Source of the DNA: Sisyra terminalis
Lineage: Eukaryota > Arthropoda > Insecta > Neuroptera > Sisyridae
DNA: 64,000 nt
NCBI GenBank assembly: GCA_958496175.1
Contig: OY292278.1
Location: forward strand, 22,692,001-22,756,000
Direction of reading: 5' to 3'
Shown: positions 48,365 to 60,870 of the stretch, piece after piece
Numbering within the stretch: position 1 is the first letter of the stretch
Layout of the letters: each line of letters begins with the position of its first letter
The notes under the pieces: generated by a model
The model's database searches: none
Seen by the model: only the letters and a program-made list of their open reading frames with translations
Told to the model about the DNA's origin: nothing
Made by a program: the position numbers and the translations under genes

Positions 48365-49868
48365 TCTTTAAGGAAAAGTTTGTGGCTTTCGGATCCAAAG
48401 CCGTGTTAAGATATTAACTACCTCGCCAACGTTTCGCAACCTCTCCGAATCTCATCTTCATCTTCAGGGCGTAATTGCTCGGAAACTAATTCCAAGATGC
48501 TCCTCAAGCCGTCTGGTATACTATTCATCGTGGGAGGAATAATAAAAGAGTTTACAGTAGAATAGCAGGTCAACCAATAAGAGAATAGGATAATCCTTCT
48601 CTTTTTAGTTGAAGAGCTATACAACTAAAAAACCGGGAGAATCGCTTTCCAAGTAGAATTAAGTCTAAGACCACTATCCCTGTTGATGTTATTGGGATTC
48701 TTGTGGATCTCTATTCCTTCTCGGTGCTTTCTCTTCAAAAAGCCACGAGAAGAAGAAAGAATTTCGGTTTCGTCGAATCGCATAGAATGTCCAGTAGCCA
48801 AACAATGTTCAGCACAGATGAGAGGTCGGTTTTTTTTACCAAACTTTACCTTCCTACGATGTTCCTTTAATCGTGTATTCACGAATCTCCCGTTTCACCA
48901 ATATATATCTTTCAACATGAACATGGGATTTTGTATACTCCAGGCTAGCGCAATACTGGGGCCTTGTTCTTCGGGAACGAAAGTATACAAGATATTTTTG
49001 TAGGAGTCTTGAAAACCACCCTGAAATTATATTTGCTCAGCACTCTTCCAATACGGTCAGATACATCGTGAAGATACGGGAGAGACACGAGACGATCTAA
49101 ATTCCCAACTTCACCAGGAGGTCGCGAGCCATCTCATGTTCTCGACTTATTAACAATTGACAAAATCTTCCTTCGATCATATCCATTTCTACGTAACGCC
49201 ACAACGATGTGGTTAATCTCCGAATCAAGCGACGAAGTTTCCGAGATGGATAAAACTCAATGAACTAAGGAGCTGATCATGGAACATTTTTGGGATGGTT
49301 GGTAGTGTGAAGAGGAATGTAGGTATGGGTCGGTGTGGGTGGGTTTTCTGTAGACACAATGGCTCAAAGAGCCATCATCCCTTCGTCGAACCAGAACATC
49401 AAGGAAGGGTATTTGCTGGTCTCTTTCAATCTCCATAGTGAAGTCAATGGCTGGATGTTGTGAGTTGAGGAAAGAGAGGAATTGATAGAGATTATCTTGT
49501 CCATGACTCCAGATCAAAAAAGTGTCGTTAATATACCTAAACCAGGTACTGGGCTTCAATGGAGCAACCCAATAAACTCGAGTTTCAAAGTCCTCCATGA
49601 AGATGTTTACAAATATGGGCAAGATGGGAGAGCCCATAGCGGTACCTGATTTTTGTTTGTAAAACTCATCCTGAAATCTGAAGTACGTGGAGATAAGATA
49701 GTGTTCTATGAGTGGGAAAATATTAGATGGGATTTCTCGGATTTACGGATAATTGATAAGGTATCTTGGATTGTGACATTCATGAACAAAGAAACAACAT
49801 CAAAACTGACCAAGAGCTTATCTGGACCAACCCTGATGGTTGCTAATCTGTTCATGAAATTTGGTAAT
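48365..49868 (-). mobile_element. Degenerate Penelope-like element (RT plus GIY-YIG endonuclease)
   Basis: Minus-strand order is RT (49868-49257), linker, GIY-YIG endonuclease (about 48960-48625) and a 3' region with a CTGAAGA...GAAAC block (48427-48469). RT blocks include LVSFDVVSLF, MGSPILPIFVNIFMEDFE and RYINDTFLIW; the endonuclease shows GVYKIPC and KIYIGETG, then VNTRLKEHRRKVKFG. The 5' end is truncated. Stops and frameshifts break the frame near 49650, 49260 and 48900. The catalytic YxDD is YIND, so the RT would be inactive. Confidence 0.85.
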
Positions 49869-51401
49869 TAACCAAAAGGATAAAAAAATACCAACATACT
49901 CTTTTAAATCGTCTCTTTTTATTTTTTTTCTTTAAACAAAAATAAGTAGAAAAGCGCATAGTTACTATTGCAAAAGGCCTTATTAACAATAAATAACTAA
50001 AAATGATTTTAAAACGAAATCAAAAATAACAAAATAATAAGTGGAGGTCTAACTTAAAAAGAATATATCATTTAGAATCGTTTCTAATTGATGGAAAAGA
50101 AGGAAAAAGGAACCAAACAAGAAAAAGTAAACAAAAAATGTTCTTGAATGAGATCTCTAGAGTACGAGTGAAGTTGAAGAAGAGGGATTTGAACCCTTGA
50201 TATTTTTTTAACATTTTTTTTAAAAAATAAAACTTACATCTTGCTACATTGATAAAACCTATCTACTTAAAATATATATTTTTATATTTGAAAATATTTT
50301 TATTAATAGATTTCTTCGAAACTATTCATTCTGTATTTTTAAACTTACAGATAACTTATGTTCTTCTTGGTACATATTTTTTTTTGCTTTATTCGGTCAC
50401 AATATCGTTATTAAATAGATAAATAGAATTTGTTTCATTTTCATAAATTTTTTAAAATTATTCTCTGTTGGTTTCAATTAAAATTTTTCTTTGAAAATAC
50501 ATCAATTTCATGCCTTTACAACAATTATCGCTCATATAATATATATATTTATATATGTGACATAAAATATATTAATAAAAATATATAAATAACATTTTTG
50601 CCAGCACTATCCAAATTGGATAACAATTCATTACAAGAAAAATTTTCAAAAATTAATCTTTCAACTATGAGATGAGAAAATTGGTGGAGTACGTAAGTTT
50701 TATCACTCATTGAGTTTGAGCACGTCCCAAACAATATTGAAAAATAAAACGAATATTTAAAATCAATTTTTGTATCATTGCGAAAATATCAATCGTTTAT
50801 AATTGTATAAAGTATTTATCAACCATAAATGTAAAAATTTGTTAATCGTACTATATTAGATTCATTCGTAAATTATCACAAAGATAGTTAGATTTAAAAA
50901 AATCCCGTGTGTTAAAATTTTTCTTCAAAATTCGTTGTATTTATATATTTTTTTGAAGTTATACTTCTTTAGCACGGTATGAGATGTAACTCATCATGAA
51001 ATTAGTTCCAAATATTGAAACATATAAACTCCGTGTGTTTAAGGTGGCAAAATTTATTGTTTCAATTTGGCGATATAAGTTTATGGTACTATAATTAGAA
51101 TATAGTATAAAACTGGAAAAAAATTATTCAAAAATTATAAAATTTCAAAGAATTGTAGCGTCCTATCATCACTGATTTAGTTTTTTTGATGGAGAAGAAA
51201 ATATATTTAATGTGAACCAAATAAATTGGAAAATTTGTATTTTTGGATCAGATTGATGAATTTTAAATTAATGTTAAGATATGTTGAAGAAATTCTAAAT
51301 AAATTATCCTTATTTTGATGGTTTATTGGTTTGGAGTTACGAAACCTATTTTAGGTTGATATGAAATTTCAAAGAGTTTTCTTTACCGCCAAATTTTAAA
51401 A

Positions 51402-51406
<5 letters not shown>
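49869..51406. other. No gene seen
   Basis: AT-rich sequence downstream of usp; no open frame with a domain. Confidence 0.55.

Positions 51407-51460
<54 letters not shown>
51407..51460. repeat. (AT)27 microsatellite
   Basis: 54 bp of uninterrupted AT dinucleotides about 500 bp downstream of the usp stop codon. Likely length-polymorphic. Confidence 0.97.
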
Positions 51461-51464
<4 letters not shown>

Positions 51465-51978
51465 CATGCATTTGATTCGGTTTAAATTTGTATGAAAGCA
51501 AAAAGAATATAGTTCTTTATTCATACCAAAGAAGTACTGCTTTTTAGGCAAATGCATGTGGATATTAAGGAATTCAATAGTTTTAACATTATAGATGTAT
51601 TGCAAATGAGTAACGTTTTTTTTTCTAAATTTTAAAGCTCTCAATAAATGATTATATTTATAATAATTTGACTATTTTCTCATCTCATTTCTTTCATGCT
51701 TTTTTGATTGTATACATATATTTTAATACACTAATATTTTTTTTATAAAGGAATTTAGTTATCCTTTGCTCTATCATTCTACAACTTTCTCAAATATATA
51801 TAACTCTGTCTACGTTTAAATATGAATTAATTAAAAATAAATATTTAAATCTTATTAATTTACGTTCAATAAGATATTGAACTTTACAAACTAAATTAAA
51901 AATCGTCATTTTTGCGCAATATCATTAACGTTAAAATATCCGAAACGGATTAATGAGAATTGTTAAAATTTTCTGAAA

Positions 51979-54900
51979 CTAAGGGTCGGAGGGATTTTCT
52001 AGCATTTCCGTGAGGAACGTATCGATCGGCACATCGCCTATGAGTCGGAAAAAGAACAAGTGTTCTAAACATTTGAGGCCGATTGAACGCAGTGATGGTA
52101 GTCGGAGAAGAAGTTTTGCAAACCGACCAGGTTCATCTGGATGTGTTGCTCTCGTGTATTCCTCAAGTACGGCGTAAACTTTCTCCCGGAGCATTTCGAC
52201 CTCCGGCCCTGACTTCAAGCCTCGAACATCTGAAATGTTACTATTGTAATAAAATTCAGATATATTGGATAACAAAAGCCAACCTGGATTGAATAGGATT
52301 ATTGTTCGCAAGCAACCCAGCTCAGTCTTGTCCATTTCCATTTCTCGCATTTTTGACACCAACTCGGTAAGGACACGGTCGAAAATCGTGCCCACACCGA
52401 CTTGGTGTGCGGAATGTCGGTGGACCGTCAGGCCAGTTGCCAAAACTATGCCGTCTGGGGATTCAATCGAACGATGCGAAAACGCCGCGATCAATAGTTC
52501 ATTCCATCCTGCCCGTAACAATAAAACTTGATCCTGGACTGGTAACGACGTAAAATGGGGTATATGCTTAGCCCATTCGACTAATTGGAACAACTGCTTA
52601 TTGGTTGCTTGACAAATATTTGTGACGGCATTCTAAAAAAAAATAATAACAAATATAACTTTTTTCCATAAATACTTTATCAGTACTACGAAATGTATGC
52701 CAAGGCTAACATGGAATTTTTTGTATTTAACATCATTACTTGATAATTGCACTTTCGTGGATGCGTTTACATTTATGTTAAATTATATAAATATAACATT
52801 AAATTTTTCTCTCATAACATTAGAAGCTGGTTTAAATTTTTATGGCATGAAATTTTATTATCGCACTTTAATCAACAAACATAATTAATTCTTAAAGCTA
52901 AGAATTCCAAAAGAGGTGGGATTCCGTATGTTTTAAACATTCTACTTTATTTACACGGTAGAAAAATGCCGGTCATAAAATTTTTTGGGTACAAAATTTC
53001 TACAATGATCAGTCAAACCATATAACTTTAATATATACTTGGCTAATAATACGAGAGCAATGATTGAATAAACCACATTATAAATATTAAAGAAAATGAC
53101 GAAAATTGACAATTGAATGAAATTATAATGACAGTTGAAACAAACAACAACAACTAGTTAGTTCAAATTGAAGACAATGAATATTTTATTTGGTTTACAG
53201 TCATACGTATGTGTTTACATTCTTTTTTTCTATCTTTGCCGCATATGTTTGCCTACTATTACATTGATTTTGTAGTTTACCATTATTTAATAGCCATTTA
53301 ATTTTATTATATCATATTGATTGTTCTATGTTTTTTATTTTTTTTTTATTAGGTTAAAACAAACAAAAAAATAAGCCTAATGTAGACCGACTGGTCTAGG
53401 GGAGCTATTCTCAACGGCTGGTCCGACGGACCACCAGTGGCCCGTGGAAAAATTGTACTGGTCCGTGGACAACTTTTTTATGACAATAAATTCAATAATA
53501 AATAAACGATAATAACAAATGATATAGTAATATTTTGTTGTTAAAAAATATCACTGGCTCACGATTTTTTTTGCAAATTTTTCTAGTCCGCGGACCAAAA
53601 AAGGTTGAGAAACGCTGGTCTAGGGACTTCTTCAAAACTGGTAGGTTTTGGGTTCGATTCTCGTATACAGCAAATTTTCAATATTTCTCTATTACAAATT
53701 TTTATTAACTCCAGAGTCGCTAAAGACCTTAGTAGTTATGTATATAAAGCGGCGGTAAAAAACAATTAAAAAACAAAAGTTTTTTATGATCCACTGATTG
53801 ATATTTGAGAAACATTGTAATATAAAGAAATTAAAAATTTTTAGAATATTTGTAAAATTTCCTCAATTTCCTGACCCAATGCAATGCCTTGACATTGCTT
53901 GGATCTCCAGATTTCCCTGACCGTTGTACAACTTGAAATCTCTTTACAGTCCTTGGCTATATTAATAGACGCGCTATAGGTTTTATATAAAACCTGAAGT
54001 GAAATCTATTTTATTTTGGGTCCATATTTTTGATTAGGTTTAACTTTGCTGTACAAATTTTATTTATTACGCTTATTACCAACTAGCGTGACCAAAAATC
54101 ATATTTACTAAAAAATAATTTTTTACCATCAAATTAATTAAACATCTTAATTATGGGCAACTAAATTGTTAAATATTTAATTGCAAGTCCATTTACTGAT
54201 ATTTAAGTTCCCATTCCGCTCAGTATGCTGTCTATGTAGGACAATACTGTCTGCTGTATTTGTTTTACCCTTATCCAGAAAATATATTTCTTAAAAATCA
54301 ATACAACTTTTTATAATATAAAAAATAAACAATATTAAATTTGATTTAGTTAAATATGTACATTTCGTAGTATAAAATCTTAAGTGCGTCTAATAATATG
54401 ACCAGGGACTGTAAATCTTCAAGTTAATAAAAATACGCAGACTCGAAACTTGTGAATTGTAAATCCTTGGTATGAAGTTGGACAGTACTTTGAATCTCTA
54501 TGTTTTAAATTTATTTATTGTTGCTGTATAACATCTTAAGTCCTTAGCAGAGAAGAGAAACTTATACTGCAGTAAAAATATGCACGAAGTTTAAACTAAC
54601 ATATTGGTATATTTCAGAGCTTCTATTAGCCGTACACTAGTTGTCGCTGAACAAAATTAATCTTCGCCAAATATAGTTTTATACAGCGACAACTAGTGGT
54701 TAACTAACAGAAGCTTTGAGATATACCGATATATTAGCTTAAACTTCGTCTATATTTTTACCAAAGAATTGAGCTTCTATATAAGGCTCTCTTCTCTGGT
54801 CTTTAGTAACCCTAAGGTTCATAATAATCTAGGTACTTGTTAACAATTAGTTATATATTTACTCTTAAAGAGACTTGAATCCAGAACTTGCCTGGCATAA

Positions 54901-57900
54901 AACCGTCATAATTTCATCTATTTTTCATTTAAAAAAGCACAAATTAATGAAATTTCATTGGGTTCAAATTCCAAATCTATTTATGTATGCTATCTTAAAA
55001 CATTTTATAAATGTTTAATCTTTTCGTTTTTTTTTTTTTTTTAATAAAAAAATCACTAAAAATGCATTGTGTTTTACAGTTAAAAAACACGTCTGCATGT
55101 TATCTTATCACACGAGCAAAAAGTTGCATTGAAGTATGATAAAAGTTATCATTGAAGAAGTTCAAACAAATATTTTACTGGGCATAGAAACGAAAAATGA
55201 AAAGTATACCATCTATATATGTAAAAATTACAATTGAAGACAATGAAATTGTGCTCATAGCTTCGAAAGTTAAACGTCAGAAGAATTATATAGGTTTGTC
55301 TATAAAATTAAGAAAAAAAACTTGGCCTTGGTGTATAAAAATAATCCCAAGTCCGACAGATGCATCTGGCGGGAGACAAAATTTATAAATGCACACAACT
55401 ACATATGCATAAATAGTAGAGTATGTAAGTTAGGAGTGGACGCGAACATACTAACTAGTGAGGCAAAAAGGGGCAAAATGCAAAATGGAAAAAAAACACA
55501 CAGAAACGAAGGTCACTTCAATAAAAAAGGCAAATTTTGCCAAAACGATTTTGCAAAAAGTTTACCTCAAATTCGACCGGATGTTCTGATTTGCACTCGA
55601 CTCGTTTTTCGGCGTCCAGAATTTGGTCGACGGGCATATCGAAATGTGTGCCACTTGTGCTGCTTTCGACTTCCCCAGCATCACCTCGTTCATGTTTCGT
55701 TCGCTGCCGCTCCTCCTAAACATTTATCGTCAACCACCATTACTCATCAACCTCCCATTACTATTACATACTATCCAAAAAATTTATTCGTTAAACTAAA
55801 TCTTAAATTCGTTTCATTCAAAATGAATTTATGGCGAATTAAGTAAAGTGGAACAAGTCGCAAAGCCCAACGGTTGCTCTTTACAAAATTGGCATTTGAA
55901 CGGACAACATTCCTTCTTAAATCATAATCAATTTGTTCACTTCTTTTTTCTTCAAATTTAAAACGAAACGAAACGAAGAAAACAAGTGGATATAAATGAG
56001 AAATAAAATGATAATTGGTCTACGGACATTTACCTGAACGGCCTCTCGTTTCATTCCCATGCTCAAACATTTCTGGTATCGACAATATTGGCATCGATTT
56101 CGCTGTCGTTTGTCAATAATACAATGTTTTTCCTCTCGACATGCATACGATAAATCCTTCCGCACCGTTCTCTTGAAGAATCCTTTGCATCCTTCACAAC
56201 TGCAAACAAACATATAATTAGCAATGGTTGGTTCTTTTAAACTATATCCTTCTTAACTATTTGCGATTGTTTACTCCTTAAAGTTACTACTTAGAGTTCA
56301 AAGAAGTATTGCAGTTACGAAAATTCCCGATTTTAAAATTTCGACAGAAATCTATTCTGAACATTTCTGAATGTATGCACATATCTCGCGTACTTCAAGA
56401 ACGATAAACCGTAGAAAGGTGTAAATGGATATGAATCAAAGTGGATATGAATCATCATCAGTATTACTAGACTAACCATCACAACTCTTTCTGAGCATTG
56501 ATAGAATTATTTGTTTGCTATTTGTGTTTACTTAACTATTTCCTGGTATTTTGTATCTTGGTATAGCTTATATTTAAACATTTTGCATGGTTTTGGTTGA
56601 AATCAACAAAATCGAGTCTCACGTAGACTTGTATTCAAAGTTTTAAAATATAGCATTTTTGATTTTTTCCAACTGTTCTAAGAAAATCCTCAAACTCTTA
56701 TCAAACCTTTTTCAATCATAAACAATAAGTAGTGATGATTTTCACTGATTTCAAAATAATGATCGAAAAAATTGTAAATTAATGGAAAATAGCAACGGTA
56801 TTTGCATATTATACAATTATATTTGGCAAAAAGAAGGCGAATCTGATAAAAATCAAAGTAAAAATGGTATTTATTCACTAGTACATTGGATAGCGCACTG
56901 TAAAGTAAGCATAGAACCGCAGTAGAAGTAACTGCCAGCGCCGTCTACGAAGGCACAAATTTGGAGTGAACTAAGCAAAATGCAGCAGCGCCTGTGTTCG
57001 AAGCATTGAAGAAAACTTATATCAGAGAAAACAGACTGGCAATTGAGTGCCGATGAGCGCCAGCCTACACAAATAAACGTTTGAAATAAGCCCTTGCATT
57101 TTACTGACTTCGATTGTTTGTTTCAGTTGTCCACGCCAGAAAAGAGATACTTATATAGAGGTTCAATTCTGTTTTAAAAATGTGGAAGAAGTTTGGGTTA
57201 ACAAGGAAGAAATCGGTAAATCCCGGAACTTCTGTTAGCCGACCGCTAGTTTTCGCTGTACAGAATTTGGGGTATTCCCATGGTTCAGAACCATTATTCG
57301 TGAAAATTCATTCAAAATCCAGAGCAAATAAGGGGCGTCAATATCCTGTAAAGTTGCATTTTCTACTTTGTTTTTAATTTAATTCGCAGTTAAATTAAGC
57401 CATACTGGTTCTGATCCAAGTTGACGTGCCTGATCCACGGGAATTATAAATTAGCCAAACGTAATTTTATACAACGACAACTAGTGGTCGGTAAATAGAA
57501 GTTCTGAGATTTGCCGACTTGGTAGCTCAAACTTCGTCTATATTTTTAATATAGAATTGAACTTCTATTTAAGTCTCTTTTCTCTGGTGTAGGCAACTGA
57601 AGCAATTGAAGCCAGTAAAATGCAAGGGCTTATCGGTACTCAATTGTCAGCTGTTGTCTTTAGTTACCATAAAAATGTGCCTACGTAGACGGCGCTTCGT
57701 ATACCATACTAAATTTTTATTTTTATTTCGCGCTATATGCACAAAATAATCAACAAAATAAAGTTAATTTTTTTGAAAATTTTTAGACAAACTCAAATGA
57801 TCTACAAAAATTGATGTTTTTCCAACTCAAATCATACAAAAATACATTGAACTGCCTTTTGAATGCATACTTTTATCAATTAGCCAAATGAGTTCTTTTA

Positions 57901-58852
57901 TACTTATTAATCAAGTAGTGAAGTGCCATTTTGTGACTAGAGAAAAAGGAGAATTGCAATGAGGGTGAATTACGTACTTTAACTATTTAAAGTACTCAGG
58001 AACTAACTTTTCAGGATTGGAAGTTTAAAAAATGGCCTATTTTTTGTATCCACCCGAAATTAGGAACGCAAGTTTATCGTATGTGTGGTATCAGAAGTTT
58101 TGATGCAATCCAAAGATCATTTGGGGGAAGATCATTTAGATTGATCATCCCTTATTTATGCGATTGATTTACAAAGTTTTCCTATAGTACAAGGAAGTTA
58201 TGTGAAGACCCACATCAGATTTTTAGTTATATAAGTCTAGCCAAGATTTGGACGCCGAAAATATTTTTAATAAATCGTTAATAGTTCACATCTTATAGTT
58301 ATTCGAGCTTTTATTAAGAGAAGTTTAATGTAGCGTATATAACAGTGGAATTATATTCCGACGAATTCATCCTTGAACTTAATTTTCAAAAGAAAAGCAC
58401 TCAAGTTCATGAACAAATTGAGTGAACTTCTCCAAACATTTACCTGTAGACGCCGTAATGTTTTCCGCTCGCCCGATCACCGCAAATTGAACACAAATGT
58501 TTGGAGCCGCTGAGCGGATGATTTGGGGGATATGGGGATGTCGCCCCCTTACCACCGCCGCCACCACTTTGCACCACTCCGCCTCCGGGACTTAGCATTC
58601 CTCCAGACGATACGTTTGCACCGCCGCTGCCGCCCATATTTCCGAAAGCGTTGCCGCCGCCACCTGCACCGCCACTATTATTTGCGCCGCTACCCCCTTG
58701 CGGACTATGCGGCCCACCGCCACCCCCAATACTGCCGCTCCCGGTCGGACTAAAACCCCCGGCGTTTATCAGAGTCGCTGTGTCGGGCTTCATGTCCAGC
58801 GGCGATTGGGGTCCCATCGAACTCATCGACAAGTTCTGATCCAGACTCAACC
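51979..58852 (-). CDS. usp: Ultraspiracle / retinoid X receptor (nuclear receptor), 5' exon missing
   Basis: Exons in transcript order: 58852-58444, 56199-56034, 55715-55566, 52632-52284, 52229-51979. Phases join exactly, giving 440 residues plus TAG. This is the RXR-class partner of the ecdysone receptor, binding hormone response elements in the nucleus. The A/B domain is Gly/Ser-rich and low complexity. The two-zinc DNA-binding domain starts at about residue 120 ([17 protein letters not shown]), with P-box [10 protein letters not shown] and D-box CREEKHC, then the hinge ([18 protein letters not shown]). The ligand-binding domain has [72 protein letters not shown] and the activation helix near the C-terminus ([10 protein letters not shown]). 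The first visible exon opens with an acceptor and two bases of a split codon, so the initiator lies in an unseen exon to the right. The last intron is only 54 nt and in frame. Confidence 0.96.
53374..53775 (+). repeat. tRNA-derived SINE split by a hAT MITE
   Basis: Head 53374-53401 and remainder 53618-53775 (box B GGGTTCGATTCTCG, body TTATTAACTCCAGAGTCGC) are one SINE interrupted within box A by the MITE at 53402-53617. Confidence 0.85.
53402..53617. mobile_element. hAT-type MITE inserted inside a SINE
   Basis: 216 bp with ends GAGCTATTCTCAACGGC and, inverted, CAGCGTTTCTCAACC; perfect 8-bp target duplication GTCTAGGG at 53394-53401 and 53618-53625. The flanks join to a tRNA-derived SINE. Confidence 0.9.
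54543..54802. repeat. Palindromic MITE related to the inner unit at 57136-57587
   Basis: The arms 54543-54655 and 54672-54802 are inverted copies (CACTAGTTGTCGCTG and CAGCGACAACTAGTG; CAGAGAAGAGAAAC and its inverse). Shares sequence with 57200-57587. Non-coding; in the usp intron before the ligand-binding-domain exon. Confidence 0.75.
56890..57733. mobile_element. Foldback-type element in the usp intron
   Basis: Long imperfect inverted arms: ATAGCGC at both ends, GCGCCGTCTACG at 56940 and inverted near 57690, AAGCCCTTGCATTTTACTG at 57090 and inverted near 57620, and CCAGA(G)AAAAGAGA flanking an inner 452-bp unit (57136-57587). The centre (about 57270-57442) is a separate MITE. Lies between the two DNA-binding-domain exons. 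Confidence 0.7.
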
Positions 58853-60392
58853 CTGAAACCGAAATAAAAAAATAAATGATAAAACGGTTGGAAATGATTT
58901 ATTAAAATTAATACATTTTTTTTTTTTTTGATTTGAATAAATAAAAACATCTACAAGAATAAAACAATAATTCTTGAAAGTCGTCTATAGGTCAAATATC
59001 TCACATTACATAAATATACGCATTTATATTCATAAATTACTATAAAAAACTTTTTGTTACTTGCTGTCCTGATTCCATAAAAATTATTTTAAGTTTTCGT
59101 TTATAGAACAAAAATAGATAAAAAAAAGTCATAAAAACAATCATAAATTGTTAAACAAACAAAAATGAAGGATCCAGAATTTCAACATATTAATTCGAAT
59201 GGCTCCTTCCCCCTTAACACATTCCCCACATGACTCCCATAAGGCAATTTATCTCTTCTGTTCACCTAATAAAATCTTAATTATTAATTAGCTATTTAAC
59301 TATAATAACTTTATGGTACAGAAATGCTTATGGAAGGTCTTCCATAGCTCAAGGCGTTATGGGTGCAGTTCATACTACATACTCATATGGCAAATATTCG
59401 CAAAGATGAAATAATTAACCGCGTTTTTTTCTTTAAATTTGCGAACTTATTCAAAAACTCTACTAAAAATTCATTTAATTAAGTAAAAATTTTCAAGACG
59501 AAGAAATCAGCGTTCTTTTATCAACCAAATCGATCCATAAAAACGACCAGGCAAAGAGTTAATTGGTCATGACGAGTGGCTGTTTACGGTGAAACCGGTC
59601 ATTGTTTTCCGTCATTGTTAGGCGAACGGATTGTTTTATAAAAATCAAGTTAATGATGGCGCGAGGTACAAATTGGGTGAATGACAACCTTGAAAATCTC
59701 ACTAATAATAAATATATTATCAATTTAAATAAAGGTACACGTTCATCATTCAACAAAATTATAAATTCCCTGTTTTAACAAAAAAAAGCAAGGTAAAAAT
59801 AAAATAAAAAGAATTTTTCCTTCATTCCTGGTTACTACACCCTTAGACTCTACTACTCCCTACTTTCTGAAAATAAAATCTCCTAACTTAGAATTTAAAA
59901 GACTAAATTTAGAATTATTAAATTTTTTTACAGCTAAATCTTAAAAAAATATACATACTCAGAACTTCTGGAGCAACTTGCCAAAAAGGAGTTGCAAATC
60001 AATTTTTCCATATTTATACGTAAATGGCTTCTTCTAATCTAAAGCAGATTGCCTAAAATTGCATGTTTTTGCCAAAAAAACCTCCTTAAAAAATCGAGTT
60101 GCCGGATTTTATATACCGGAAACTCCCTCATCAATTAGTTTGGAGTTAAACCCATTGGGGGCAGTTAAGCCCATTTTTTGATTAGGGCGGCAAAAAGACT
60201 GAATGAATCCAAAATTTATCCAAAGTTAAGAAAATAAAATATTTCATTTACTCATTACCGGACTGGGCTTGAAATTTTAAGATAAACTCTAAAGCTACAA
60301 CACCCGAATGATGTTTCAGTACCTCTAAAAGCTTTATAGGGCCATCAACGTTGCAGACCTTTGAAACAAACCAAAAATTTATTAAAATTTGG

Positions 60393-60610
60393 GTATTCTC
60401 GTGGATTATGCACATCAACGTGAATCAAAACCATTATGGCCTATTTTATTCGCAAAAATTCAATGAAAATCCCCAGCGAATGCAATAAAATTGACTCATC
60501 TCCCTTTATGGAACCTCAATAACTAGTAATGTTTCATTTTCTACTTTCTTGTTACGCTAATTCGCGAATAAATTGAACCATAATGGTTCTGATCCACGCT
60601 GACATGTTCA
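60393..60610. repeat. MITE family A-related palindromic element
   Basis: AACGTGAATCAAAACCATTATGG near 60407 is inverted relative to CCATAATGGTTCTGATCCACG near 60580; the same sequence occurs in the core of the element at 57270-57442. Non-coding. Confidence 0.6.
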
Positions 60611-60699
60611 TTTTTATTTAATTTAATAGTTACAAACCTAGTATACTTAGTTTTGATTTAATAGTAAGGTTTTAGTAAATTGGTGTGAAGCGTAGATCC

Positions 60700-60870
60700 A
60701 TTTTTTTTTTGTTATTTATCGTCACTTTATGATTACAAAGGTTTTTAGGGACTCTAATGTTAATAAGAAAACTATAAATCGAAAAATATTGAAAATTTGC
60801 TCGATACGAAAATCGAACCCAAAACCAGTTTTGAAGTGACCACCTTGACCACTCGGTCACCAGTAGGCTC
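60700..60870 (-). repeat. tRNA-derived SINE, full-length copy
   Basis: Minus-strand copy with inverted head ACCTTGACCACTCGGTCACC, box B and body; tail of A on the minus strand at 60700-60710. Confidence 0.85.

Noticed and set aside
52265..52531. 88-codon plus-strand frame
   Set aside because: Antisense shadow of the usp ligand-binding-domain exon.
55322..55846. 174-codon plus-strand frame
   Set aside because: Overlaps the real usp hinge exon (55715-55566) on the opposite strand; it is a shadow of that exon.
58523..58839. Pro/His/Arg-rich plus-strand frames
   Set aside because: Antisense of the glycine-rich usp exon.
59559..59756. Minus-strand ATG frame considered as the first usp exon
   Set aside because: No donor with the required phase follows the ATG; the frame ends in a stop with a random-looking peptide.
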